Of a DNA stretch of 50,259 bases, positions 1 to 7,618 are shown piece after piece. A program made the translations under genes and the position numbers. The stretch is from NCBI GenBank assembly GCA_038216155.1, contig JBBQQH010000022.1, positions 1 to 50,259 on the forward strand. The letters run 5' to 3'. The notes beneath the pieces are model-generated. The model was given only the letters and a program-made list of their open reading frames with translations, searched no databases and was not told the DNA's origin. Numbering within the stretch: position 1 is the stretch's first letter; each line of letters begins with the position of its first letter. The stretch comes from SZAS-103 sp038216155 (GTDB taxonomy: Bacteria > Pseudomonadota > Gammaproteobacteria > Xanthomonadales > Xanthomonadaceae).

Positions 1-953
1 TGATTCTTTGGCTTTCGGATAAATAGTTCCGGGCGCTTGGTGCACCAGGCTCGAATGGCTTGCAGGGGCGTGATATTGCCCAGCGCACGCTGCGGCAGGT
101 GTTGGTTGTAGAGGGTTTCGTACCGCTGCAATGTCGTTTGCAGATCCTCGCGTGAGCGGAAGCGGGTCGTTGCCAGGATCTCGCTGATGCGCCCATTGAA
201 GCGTTCGACCATGCCGTTGGTTTGCGGGTGACGCGGCTTGATCAATCGATGCTCGATTCCCAGCAACGTGCATTGGCGATCGAACGCATGCGCGCCGGAG
301 GGCTGCTTGCCCGTGCCGGTGAAGCGATCCGTGAACTGACTGCCGTTGTCGGTCAGCACCTTTTCAATGCGCATCGGCGCGGCGCGTTGCAGGCGCCGCA
401 GGAAGTCGCTGCTGCTGGTCTGGCTCTGATCGGCATAGATGCGCAGGAACACCCAGCGGGTGGCCCGATCGATCGCCACGAACAAGTAGCGGCGGGCATC
501 CTCATCAGCCATCTGCGGCAGGTATTTGATATCCACGTGGACAAAGCCGGGCGCATAGTCCTTGAAGGTCTTGCGCACGATCGGCGCGTCCTTGTCCTCC
601 ACTGGACGCCGGTTCAGGCCGTGCCGAACCAGGCAGCGCGCCAGCCCGGAGCGCGAAACGTCCGGATTGAGAAACTCGCGCACCACCACCAGCAAATCAT
701 CCAGCGGCAGCCACAGCGTGCGCCGAATCTCCATCGCCACCGCTTCCTGCGCCGGATTGAGCGTGCAGTGCAACGTGTGCGGCCGGTGCGAGCGATCGGC
801 CGTGGAGTCCCGGCTGCGCCACTTGCGCACCGTGGGCGCGGTGATGCCGTAACGACGACCCAGTTCGTGATCGCTCAGGCCCTGATTCTCCGCCCGCAGC
901 TCGGCGCGCGTGCGCGGTGTCGTTCGGGCCAATGGGTGCAAGGTCAGTGGCAT
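1..953 (-). CDS. IS481-family transposase, C-terminal end cut by the window edge
   Basis: DDE transposase that cuts and joins the ends of its insertion sequence. The minus-strand frame from an ATG at 953 stays open to the left edge (317 codons seen), so only the last few residues are missing. An N-terminal helix-turn-helix (about residues 25-47) is followed by an integrase core with Asp141 (HVDIKY), Asp202 (LTDNGSQF) and Glu250 (HPQTNGMVERFNG). The D202-E250 gap is wider than the classical 35 residues because of a GTGKQPSG-type insertion, as in the IS481 subgroup with that signature. I could not identify a terminal inverted repeat on the 954-1050 side, so the element boundary is not called. 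Its position beside a displaced sppA fragment and mqsRA marks this edge as a recombination-prone junction. Confidence 0.9.
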   Translation of the reverse strand, partial: MPLTLHPLARTTPRTRAELRAENQGLSDHELGRRYGITAPTVRKWRSRDSTADRSHRPHTLHCTLNPAQEAVAMEIRRTLWLPLDDLLVVVREFLNPDVSRSGLARCLVRHGLNRRPVEDKDAPIVRKTFKDYAPGFVHVDIKYLPQMADEDARRYLFVAIDRATRWVFLRIYADQSQTSSSDFLRRLQRAAPMRIEKVLTDNGSQFTDRFTGTGKQPSGAHAFDRQCTLLGIEHRLIKPRHPQTNGMVERFNGRISEILATTRFRSREDLQTTLQRYETLYNQHLPQRALGNITPLQAIRAWCTKRPELFIRKPKN

Positions 954-1052
954 CGTCAGGTCCTCAGCTGCTGATACAGTTCTTCCAACACAGCACGTGC
1001 CGCGCTCAGGCGCCAGACGCGTTCCTGGATAGCATCACACGAAACCTGAAAC

Positions 1053-1133
1053 CTAGTCTCCCAACCCGCACAAGCAATGCGCCAGTGCGTTGAAGGGGCG
1101 CTTCTGTTGCGAGACCAACCACTTCAGGCCGTG
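1053..1133 (-). pseudogene. Displaced, diverged copy of the sppA 3' end
   Basis: Read on the minus strand this segment encodes GLKWLVSQQKRPFNALAHCL followed by CGLGD and a TAG. The intact sppA ends with GLAWLVSQQKRPFNALAHCL and then CGFE-stop. The matching DNA is 1063-1133 against 1924-1994, about 71 bp with about 8 differences, most of them synonymous. Similarity stops at the sppA stop codon on one side and fades upstream of the conserved GL on the other. There is no start codon and no upstream sppA sequence, so it is a fragment. It lies in the same orientation as sppA, on the far side of mqsRA. Confidence 0.8.
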
Positions 1134-1182
1134 TGCAATTGGTGGTGTGCAACCGTCCCAATAGCGACAGAGGGGCTTCAGC

Positions 1183-1584
1183 TCAACCAGACCTGACTTC
1201 GCTCAGCAATTCCGGGTGACGATCGAGCACCCGCAGCAATTTCACCAAGGCGAGCGGTGGCATGGTATTGCCGCTTTCGTAGCGGGAAAATGCATTGACG
1301 CCGCCGCCGAAGAGCTCGGCGGCTTCGCGTTGGTCGAGTGCGAGCTTCTTGCGCACGCTGGCTATGAACCCGGGGTCGACATAGCTGGCATTGACCTGCT
1401 TGTTGAAGTCCAACATGGCCGCGCTGGTGCGCGTTGCTTCGCCCAACTCGAGAACCGCTTCGCCACAACTCGGGCAAAAATCCCCCGAGACGTCCGGGAT
1501 CAACGTCTGCTCGCCCTTGTAGACGTAGGGCATGTTGCGGGTTTCGGTCACGAGATTCCCGGCTCCGCACGCTGGACATTTCAT
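1183..1584 (-). CDS. mqsA: MqsA antitoxin (zinc-binding, HTH-XRE)
   Basis: Antitoxin that neutralises MqsR and represses the operon. The 133-residue protein has the two-domain layout of Escherichia coli MqsA. An N-terminal zinc domain has Cys3, Cys6, Cys37 and Cys40 at the same numbers as E. coli. The C-terminal helix-turn-helix (about 75-125) has the DNA-reading pair Asn97 and Arg101 in NAFSRYE, again at the E. coli numbers. It starts inside the end of mqsR (ATGA overlap at 1581-1584), so the two are translationally coupled in toxin-first order, as is usual for this family. Its stop lies about 50 bp from the sppA 3' fragment. Identity is secure; whether the pair is active is inferred. Confidence 0.95.
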   Translation of the reverse strand: MKCPACGAGNLVTETRNMPYVYKGEQTLIPDVSGDFCPSCGEAVLELGEATRTSAAMLDFNKQVNASYVDPGFIASVRKKLALDQREAAELFGGGVNAFSRYESGNTMPPLALVKLLRVLDRHPELLSEVRSG

Positions 1585-1883
1585 GATCCTTGCTCCTTGA
1601 AAGACACGACCAAAACATCCTCAATGACGGTCAGCTTGAGATACAGCACGACGTCGGCCACCCGAGGGTGATACACGTCTTGCCAGATTCGATGATCCGC
1701 GTAGGTGGTCATGCTTTTGTAGAAATCGTTTTTGGTCAGCGCCTGGACAACGTCGATGATCGCCACCGTGTCGAAACCGATCAGCGCAGCGTCTCGCAAC
1801 GCCGATCCGGTGAAGCGAACCTTTCCGCATGAAACCAACGCTTGGACGACAGCCAACTTGCAGTGAGGAGAGTTTTTCTCCAT
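1581..1883 (-). CDS. mqsR: MqsR mRNA interferase toxin
   Basis: Ribosome-independent endoribonuclease of the RelE fold; the E. coli protein cuts mRNA mainly at GCU. The 100-residue product aligns end to end with E. coli MqsR (98 aa). It opens with MEK.(T/S)PH, carries FYKSMTTY.DH.IWQDVY.PR, and has the residues implicated in E. coli catalysis at the same positions: Lys56, Gln68 and Tyr81. It ends with VLVVSFKE. The ATG at 1883 has no clear Shine-Dalgarno and lies two bases from the palindromic operator, so the leader must be very short. It precedes mqsA with a 4-bp overlap. The gene starts only about 30 bp from the end of sppA, so its promoter overlaps the sppA 3' end. Confidence 0.95.
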   Translation of the reverse strand: MEKNSPHCKLAVVQALVSCGKVRFTGSALRDAALIGFDTVAIIDVVQALTKNDFYKSMTTYADHRIWQDVYHPRVADVVLYLKLTVIEDVLVVSFKEQGS

Positions 1884-1885
1884 TC

Positions 1886-1910
1886 GATAATAACCTATTT
1901 GGTTATTATC
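1886..1910 (-). promoter_or_regulatory. Palindromic mqsRA operator (predicted MqsA site) with promoter
   Basis: A perfect 10-bp inverted repeat GATAATAACC-TATTT-GGTTATTATC. Its core AACC-N5-GGTT has the same geometry as the E. coli MqsA operator (AACCT...AGGTT). On the minus strand it overlaps a plausible promoter, TTGTTG-N17-TATTAT, with the -10 three bases before the mqsR ATG; a second reading uses GATAAT as the -10. Binding here would block RNA polymerase, matching autorepression. Only one palindrome is seen, whereas E. coli has two. Confidence 0.75.
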
Positions 1911-1916
1911 AACAAG

Positions 1917-3797
1917 TCACTCAAACCCACACAAGCAATGCGCCAGTGCGTTGAAGGGGCGCTTCTGCTGAGAGACCAGCCAGGCCAGGCCGTGCTGCAA
2001 CTGCTCCTGCGTGCGGGCCGGCAGGAACCACGACGCGAGGCCGCTGCCTGCCAGCATTGATCGAGCGCGCGTGTTGCCGGCCATGCCGGCGAAGAATTTC
2101 TGGAACGGGGTCATCGGCTTTTCGATGTATTCCACCGGCGGATTGGTAGCGCTAAGGCCACCCAGTTTCGCCGCGGCACGGATCGCGTCTTGCAGGCCGC
2201 CGAACGCATCCACCAGCCCGCGTTGTTTGGCCTGCGCGCCGCTCCAGACGCGACCGCGTGCGATCGCGTCGATCTGCTGTGGGGTTTGCCCGCGCGCCTT
2301 GGCCACGTTGCCGATGAATTGCGCGTAGCCGTGTGTGATGTTGGCCTGGATCACCTCGCCCACCGCCGGGTCTAGCGGCCGGGTCGGGTCGAACGCACCG
2401 GCCCAGCGGGTGGTGCCGACGCCGTCGGTGTGCACGCCGATTTTTTCCAGCGTGTGCGGGATGTTCATCACCAAGCCGAAGATGCCGATCGAACCACTGA
2501 TGGTGGATGGGTCGGCGTAGATCGTGTTGGCGTTCATTGAGATCCAGTAGCCGCCGGACGCCGCCACATTGCCCATCGAGACGACAACCGGAATACCTGC
2601 GGCGCGGGTCAATGCGACCTGCTCACGGATTTGTTCGGACGCAAATACTTCGCCGCCTGGCGAATCCACGCGCAGCACTAACGCCTTGACGGTGTCGTCA
2701 TTGCGCGCGGATTCGATCAGCGCGGCAGTCGAGTCGCCGCCAACTTCGCCCGGCGGTTGCTCGCCGCCGGTGATCTCGCCCTGGGCGACGACCACCGCGA
2801 TACGCGACTGCTTCAGCGCGGGCTTGTCGCTGCCTAGGTGGCCAAGGTAATGGTCGAGGTCGACTTGGCGGAAGCTGTCGATGCTGGTGTCGACTTCGCC
2901 CTTCTGGATCAATTCGTTTTCGACCTCGCCACTGGTCTTGAGTGCATCGACCAGGTGTTCGTCCAACGCCCACTGCGCCATGTCGCCGTCGGCCGCCTTC
3001 AGGCCCTCGGCGAGATTATCGATGTCGGCGGACAATTTGGCCGGCGCGATGCCACGTGCGCGACCGACATCGGAGAGGTAGCGCTGCCAGATGTCATTCA
3101 TCCAGAACAGGTCGGCTTCCTTCGATTCGGGCGATGCCGCATCGAGGATATAGGGCTCAGCGGCGGACTTGTATTCGCCGACCCGGAACAGGTGCACATC
3201 GACGCCGAGTTTGTCCTGCAGGCCTTCGCGGTAGTACTGGCGATAGCGGCCGAGGCCTTCCAGCAGCAGGCTGCCGGACGGATGCAGATAGACCTTGTTG
3301 GCCTCGGCTGCGAGCAAGTAGCCGCGTTGGTCTAGATTGTCGGCGTAGGCAATGACTTCCTTGCCGGATGCACGCATGGCGCGGATGGCGGCGGCGACTT
3401 CGCGCAGTTGCGCCATGCCGTCGGCGTCGATCTGGTCGGGCCGGATCAGTACACGCTCAATGCGCTTGTCGGTGCGCGCGGCATCCAACGCGCGCAGCAG
3501 ATCGCGCAACTGCACTTCCGAATTATCCTGGCCAAATGCCTTGGCGACCGCCATCGATTGGGGATCGCCGCTGTATTGCTCGACGATGCGCGCTTCCGGA
3601 GCAATCACCAGCGTAGTGCGGTTCTGCAGCACCGGCTTGGCGCCGAATAGCCAGGCCAGGAACAGGATCACGATCGCCAGGAAGATCATGTTGACGACGA
3701 ACCGGCGCGAGAAATCAAGCGTCAGCCACATCCAGCAGAAGATGCGGTGGATCAGGCCGCGACGCGGCGGCGGCGCGGACACGATGGAATCGGGCAT
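1917..3797 (-). CDS. sppA: Signal peptide peptidase SppA, 67K type
   Basis: Inner-membrane serine protease that degrades signal peptides left after secretion. The 626-residue protein is close to the 618-residue E. coli enzyme. One N-terminal membrane segment (about 37-53) is followed by two tandem S49 domains. The catalytic dyad is split between them: Lys210 in GEYKSAAEP and Ser414 in NVAASGGYW, close to E. coli Lys209 and Ser409. I chose the ATG at 3797, 5 bases after GGAGAA, rather than a start 37 codons upstream inside the norM end. It follows the MATE gene on the same strand after 58 bp and is probably cotranscribed. Its last ~71 bp are duplicated beyond mqsRA (1063-1133), so its present 3' end may have been exchanged. 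Confidence 0.95.
   Translation of the reverse strand: MPDSIVSAPPPRRGLIHRIFCWMWLTLDFSRRFVVNMIFLAIVILFLAWLFGAKPVLQNRTTLVIAPEARIVEQYSGDPQSMAVAKAFGQDNSEVQLRDLLRALDAARTDKRIERVLIRPDQIDADGMAQLREVAAAIRAMRASGKEVIAYADNLDQRGYLLAAEANKVYLHPSGSLLLEGLGRYRQYYREGLQDKLGVDVHLFRVGEYKSAAEPYILDAASPESKEADLFWMNDIWQRYLSDVGRARGIAPAKLSADIDNLAEGLKAADGDMAQWALDEHLVDALKTSGEVENELIQKGEVDTSIDSFRQVDLDHYLGHLGSDKPALKQSRIAVVVAQGEITGGEQPPGEVGGDSTAALIESARNDDTVKALVLRVDSPGGEVFASEQIREQVALTRAAGIPVVVSMGNVAASGGYWISMNANTIYADPSTISGSIGIFGLVMNIPHTLEKIGVHTDGVGTTRWAGAFDPTRPLDPAVGEVIQANITHGYAQFIGNVAKARGQTPQQIDAIARGRVWSGAQAKQRGLVDAFGGLQDAIRAAAKLGGLSATNPPVEYIEKPMTPFQKFFAGMAGNTRARSMLAGSGLASWFLPARTQEQLQHGLAWLVSQQKRPFNALAHCLCGFE
1924..1994 (-). repeat. 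Resident copy of the sppA-end direct repeat
   Basis: This is the 3' end of intact sppA. It matches 1063-1133 in direct orientation at a constant offset of 861 bp with about 8 mismatches. Together the two copies bracket exactly the mqsR-mqsA segment. Confidence 0.8.
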
Positions 3798-3855
3798 CAA
3801 ATTCTCCGTGAAACTTTTTGATTGAAAGGAAGGCGCGCGCGATGAGCGGCGCGAA

Positions 3856-5316
3856 TCAGGAAGGCAGCTTAGCGTGCGCCAGCGTGCCGGACATGAGCCG
3901 TTGGTCATCGCCGGCCAGCCGCCATACGCGCGAGCCGAGCAGCAGCGCCGCCACCGACAGTCCAGTGATCAGCCCCCACCACATGCCGCGCGGTCCCCAG
4001 CCCAAGCCCAGCCCCAGCCACGCGCCCAACGGCATGCCGACACACCAGTAGGCGACCAGCGTGACCAGCATCGGCACGCGAGTGTCCTTGAGTCCGCGCA
4101 GCACGCCATTCGACAGGGCCTGGATGCCATCCGGATATTGGAACGCGGCGGCGTACACCAGCAGGCTCGCGGCCAGCGCGGTGATCGCCGGATCGGTGCT
4201 GTACAGGCCGGCCAGCCATTGCGCGCAGAAAATGATCAGCGCGGCGGACACGGTTTGCGTGAGCAACACGATCGCATAGCCGGCCAGCGCGGCGCGGCGC
4301 ACGCCGGACGGATCGTTGGCGCCGGCCGCATGGCCCACGCGCACCGTGGTCGCCATCGCCAGCCCTAGCGGCAGCATGAAGACCACGGTCGCCACACTGA
4401 TCGCAATCTGGTGCGCGGCAACTGCGAGCACGCCTAGCCGACCAATCACCAATGCGGTGCCGACGAACAACGCGCCTTCCAGGAACACCGCTACACCCAT
4501 CGGCAACCCGATGCGCAGCAATTCTTTCATCGCCGCGAGTTGAGGGCGATCGAATCGAACGAACAATCCGTAGGCATCGAAGCGCCGGCTGCGCTTCAAA
4601 TACGTTACGAAGGCGAGCACCTGCAGCCACAGCACGATGGTGGTGGCCCAGCCCAATCCCGCCGCGCCCAGTTCGGGCGAGCCGAACGCACCAAACATCA
4701 ACGCGTACCCGATCGGCACCAGCAGCAGCAAACCGGCCACGCCAAACAACATGCTCGGCGGCGTCCATGCGACGCCTTCACTGAGGAATCGGCAGCACAG
4801 GTACAACGCGAACGCAGGCGATCCCCATGCGACCGCGTGGAGAAATTCGCGTGCCCCGTGTTGCACGTCGGGCGGAATCCGCATCAGGTCGAGCAACGGG
4901 TGGCTGCCGAGCAGCACGCCGGCGAACAGTACGATGCCCAGTGCCAGCGCGAGCCAGAGCGCCTGTCGGAACATCGCACCAATCTCCCCGGGTCGGCGCG
5001 CACCGTTGAGTTGCGACACGACCGCGGGCAGCGCCATCAAAATGCCGATCAGCACCAGGATCACGATCGACCAGACCGCGCTGCCGATGGCGACGCCCGC
5101 GAGCGTTGCCTCGCTGTGACGACCAGCCAGCACGGTATCAACCACGCCCATGCCGACCGAGGCCAGCTGACCGAGCACGATCGGCAGGGCCAAGGTCCAG
5201 GTCTTGCGCATTTCGTGCAGACCGCGTGCGAGTCGCGGACGCATGTCCTGGGGCTCGCGCCGCAGGCTCTGCCTGTGCAGGGTGGAATCGGGAAGCGACA
5301 TCGCAGCCAAAAACAT
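3856..5316 (-). CDS. MATE family multidrug/sodium antiporter (NorM-like)
   Basis: Twelve-helix inner-membrane exporter that ejects cationic drugs in exchange for Na+ or H+. The sequence shows two MatE halves, starting at TWTLALPIVLGQLASVGMGV (about 39-58) and at LLRIGLPMGVAVFLEGALFV in the second half. Asp residues follow in VVDTVLAGRHSE, typical of NorM. At 486 residues it is slightly longer than usual (about 450-460). The excess is an N-terminal Arg-rich leader, so starts at 5301, or at the MRPRLARG or MRKTW methionines, are possible. None has a convincing ribosome-binding site. A TACTAT -10 lies about 25 bases before the 5316 ATG. sppA follows in the same direction. Substrate cannot be told from sequence. 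Confidence 0.85.
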   Translation of the reverse strand: MFLAAMSLPDSTLHRQSLRREPQDMRPRLARGLHEMRKTWTLALPIVLGQLASVGMGVVDTVLAGRHSEATLAGVAIGSAVWSIVILVLIGILMALPAVVSQLNGARRPGEIGAMFRQALWLALALGIVLFAGVLLGSHPLLDLMRIPPDVQHGAREFLHAVAWGSPAFALYLCCRFLSEGVAWTPPSMLFGVAGLLLLVPIGYALMFGAFGSPELGAAGLGWATTIVLWLQVLAFVTYLKRSRRFDAYGLFVRFDRPQLAAMKELLRIGLPMGVAVFLEGALFVGTALVIGRLGVLAVAAHQIAISVATVVFMLPLGLAMATTVRVGHAAGANDPSGVRRAALAGYAIVLLTQTVSAALIIFCAQWLAGLYSTDPAITALAASLLVYAAAFQYPDGIQALSNGVLRGLKDTRVPMLVTLVAYWCVGMPLGAWLGLGLGWGPRGMWWGLITGLSVAALLLGSRVWRLAGDDQRLMSGTLAHAKLPS

Positions 5317-5392
5317 CGAAAATGTGGCCGGGCATAGTAGCTTGTCGCGACCCGCAGCTTGTTGAGCCGCAGCTTTCCGAGATCAGCGCGAA

Positions 5393-6556
5393 ATGACGGA
5401 CGTGCCAGAAACCAACGCCGCAGCCAATGCCGACGCCGTAGAATCCGCGGTCACCACGGGCACTGATCGTATTGGCGAGCCGTGCGGCAACTGCGGCGCG
5501 ATCCTGCTTGGCCCGCACTGCCACGCCTGCGGCCAGCCGGTGGACGGACTGGTGCGGCATTTTTCCAGCGTCGCCGGCGACCTGCTCGACACCGTGCTGC
5601 AGCTCGATACGCGGATCACACGTACGCTGACACCGCTGCTGCTGCGGCCCGGATTTCTGACCCGCGAATATTTCGTCGGACGCCGAGTGCGTTACGTCAG
5701 TCCAGTCCGATTGTTCTTCTTCCTCAGCGTGGTCGCGTTCCTGCTGGCGCAATGGACGATCGACAGTCAGCCGCACTTGCAGAGTGATCACGGGCTACAG
5801 AATGCGGCGACCATCGCGGACGCGCAGCGAATGCGCGACGACGCCGTACGCAACATCGAAGTGCAGAAGAAAAAAAACGGGCTAGGGCTGGCATCTGAGG
5901 CGCTAGCCGAGGCCGAGAAGCAAATTCGCGACACCGGCGACAAGCGCATCGCCGAATTGCGCACGGCGCAGGCCCGGCATCAGCCACCGCCCACGCATGG
6001 GGCGCTGCAGTTTGACGACAACGAGTGGGATGCGATCAGTCATCCGCTGCAGATCAGCTGGCTGCCGGCGTTCGCCAATCGCGGTTTGAACTGGATGATT
6101 GGCCGCGCGCAAGGCAACGTGCTGCGCATCCAGCAGGATCCGAACCTGCTGCTGGATGCGTGGATGAGCGCGCTGCCGTCGACTCTGTTTTTACTGCTGC
6201 CGATCTTCGCGCTACTGTTGAAAATCGCATATTTCCTGAAGCGCCGGTTGTACATGGAGCACTTCATCGTCGCCCTGCACAGCCACGCGTTCCTGTGCCT
6301 GAACCTGCTGCTGATTTTGCTGTTTTATGGTTTCAATGAAGTGATCGGCTGGTCATGGGCTCACGTGCTGGTGCGGATTGCAGTTGTCCTGCTGATCGCT
6401 TGGACGCCGATCTATCTATGGCTGATGCAGAAGCGCGTTTACGCGCAGGGCTGGTTGATGACGTCGCTGAAATTCAGTGTGCTCGGCCTGGTGTACATGG
6501 TGTTGCTGAGCATCGGTGCTGCGCTCAGCTTGATGTTCAAGCTGGTGTGGCTGTGA
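5393..6556 (+). CDS. DUF3667 membrane protein with N-terminal zinc ribbon
   Basis: A 387-residue protein of unknown function. Residues 32-49 form a CxxC...CxxC zinc ribbon (CGNCG ... CHACG). The conserved DUF3667 core follows (LLDTVLQLDTRITRTLTPLL, then PGFLTREYFVGRRVRYVSPV), leading into the first membrane segment. A charged, coiled, Ala/Gln/Lys-rich stretch (about 150-200) separates it from three further hydrophobic helices at the C-terminus. The family is widespread in Xanthomonadales and other Proteobacteria without an assigned role. It is transcribed divergently from the MATE gene, and its TGA overlaps the GTG start of the next gene, so the two are translationally coupled. Confidence 0.8.
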   Translation: MTDVPETNAAANADAVESAVTTGTDRIGEPCGNCGAILLGPHCHACGQPVDGLVRHFSSVAGDLLDTVLQLDTRITRTLTPLLLRPGFLTREYFVGRRVRYVSPVRLFFFLSVVAFLLAQWTIDSQPHLQSDHGLQNAATIADAQRMRDDAVRNIEVQKKKNGLGLASEALAEAEKQIRDTGDKRIAELRTAQARHQPPPTHGALQFDDNEWDAISHPLQISWLPAFANRGLNWMIGRAQGNVLRIQQDPNLLLDAWMSALPSTLFLLLPIFALLLKIAYFLKRRLYMEHFIVALHSHAFLCLNLLLILLFYGFNEVIGWSWAHVLVRIAVVLLIAWTPIYLWLMQKRVYAQGWLMTSLKFSVLGLVYMVLLSIGAALSLMFKLVWL

Positions 6557-6870
6557 GCACAGGCGCGATCGTTTATGAGGTGAACCTGGATGTCGAGTCC
6601 GCGATCGCTGCTGCGTACTGCGACTGGTTGCATGCCCACATAGGGCAGATGACCCAACTGCCGGGATTCACCGGCGCCACTATGTTCGCGCTGTCGAGCG
6701 AGGATCTCGATGCCGATCGCGTTGGCTGGTGCGTGCAGTATCGACTGCGCGACCGCTTAGCGCTGGACGCTTATCTGCGTGAGCACGCGCCGCGCATGCG
6801 CGACGAAGGCGTGACCCGTTTCGGCGACCGCTTCCGTGCCACGCGGCGGATCATGCACGTCGTCGGTTGA
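6553..6870 (+). CDS. DUF4286 family protein
   Basis: Small soluble protein (105 aa) of the DUF4286 family, a ferredoxin-like fold of unknown function. Diagnostic stretches are IVYEVNLDVESAIAAAYCDW, LPGFTGA, the CVQYRLRD...LDAYL core and HAPRMRDEGVTRFGDRF. I start it at GTG 6553 because the family begins with (M)IVYEVN and this codon overlaps the DUF3667 stop (GTGA). The open frame upstream lies inside the preceding gene. Tight coupling to DUF3667 suggests a shared role. Confidence 0.8.
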   Translation: MSTGAIVYEVNLDVESAIAAAYCDWLHAHIGQMTQLPGFTGATMFALSSEDLDADRVGWCVQYRLRDRLALDAYLREHAPRMRDEGVTRFGDRFRATRRIMHVVG

Positions 6871-6895
6871 ACTGACGGCACCGCGCTACGCGCAG

Positions 6896-7618
6896 TCAGC
6901 GCGCGAGTTCGCCTTGCAACAATTGCGCACGCGCGAAGATGGGCGTGGCAAGCAATCGGTGGCGCAACTGGTCGCGTTGTGGCTGTGGCAGGCGGCGCGC
7001 GAGCTGCAGCAGGGCGGCGTGTGCTGGCTCCGGCAAGGTCTCCAGCATCGCCAGGGTTGCCGTGCGCTGCCCATCTGGAACATAGGCGAACAACGGCAGC
7101 GCCTGCGCGATCCATGCGCCGCGCGCGGGCCCGAGCAGCCAGCCTTGCTGCACCTCGCGATCCAGCGCATCAAAACGGACGCGCAGCTGTTGCTGCTGAG
7201 CCACGGACAACGCAGTGAAACGCGCTGCGGCGGAATGCACGCGCGCCTGTTCCGCCATTGACAGCGCCTGCCACGCCGCATAACGTTCGCGCTGTTGCGT
7301 GCGCTCGGTGGGCGGCAGCGCATCCCACGCGGCGTTGCGTTGTAGATAGGCCGCGCGCTGCTCGGCGGTCATCGCTTGCCAGCGTCGCGCATTGCTCAGC
7401 AGACGTTCGCGGTCTACTGCGGGTAACGCGTCCCAATGATCGATCCAGGGCGCCAGCAGCGCGCTCGTGGCTGCATCGATTTGGCCCAAATCGGTTTGCG
7501 CGGACACGGTGCTCGCAGCCAAGCCTGCGAATACGAGTGACCCCGCAATCAGGCTCAATCCCGCGCGCGCAATCCTGGCTGTTCGCGACGAGCGCAATGT
7601 ATTGGGGTCACGGCGCAT
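6896..7618 (-). CDS. DUF3106 exported protein
   Basis: A 240-residue protein with a signal peptide (basic N-terminus, hydrophobic core about 18-35, cleavage near VSAQ). The body is rich in repeated Trp/Arg/Leu motifs of the DUF3106 type: WDALPAVDRERLLSNARRWQ, MTAEQRAAY, WDALPPTERTQQRERYAAWQ and similar. Motifs of this kind probably form antiparallel helical hairpins. Its ATG lies 11 bases inside the end of the sigma-like gene upstream, indicating translational coupling. In many Proteobacteria DUF3106 genes follow an ECF sigma-like gene and a DUF3619 membrane gene; here those two appear to be one protein. Function is unknown, probably periplasmic. Confidence 0.8.
   Translation of the reverse strand: MRRDPNTLRSSRTARIARAGLSLIAGSLVFAGLAASTVSAQTDLGQIDAATSALLAPWIDHWDALPAVDRERLLSNARRWQAMTAEQRAAYLQRNAAWDALPPTERTQQRERYAAWQALSMAEQARVHSAAARFTALSVAQQQQLRVRFDALDREVQQGWLLGPARGAWIAQALPLFAYVPDGQRTATLAMLETLPEPAHAALLQLARRLPQPQRDQLRHRLLATPIFARAQLLQGELAR

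Noticed and set aside
222..974. 250-codon plus-strand ORF at the left edge
   Set aside because: Antisense to the IS481 transposase, whose DDE motifs are intact on the minus strand.
1063..1133. Integron attC-like site in the repeat around mqsRA
   Set aside because: Toxin-antitoxin pairs are common in integron cassettes, but I found no paired RYYYAAC/GTTRRRY ends, and the repeat is explained by sppA coding sequence.
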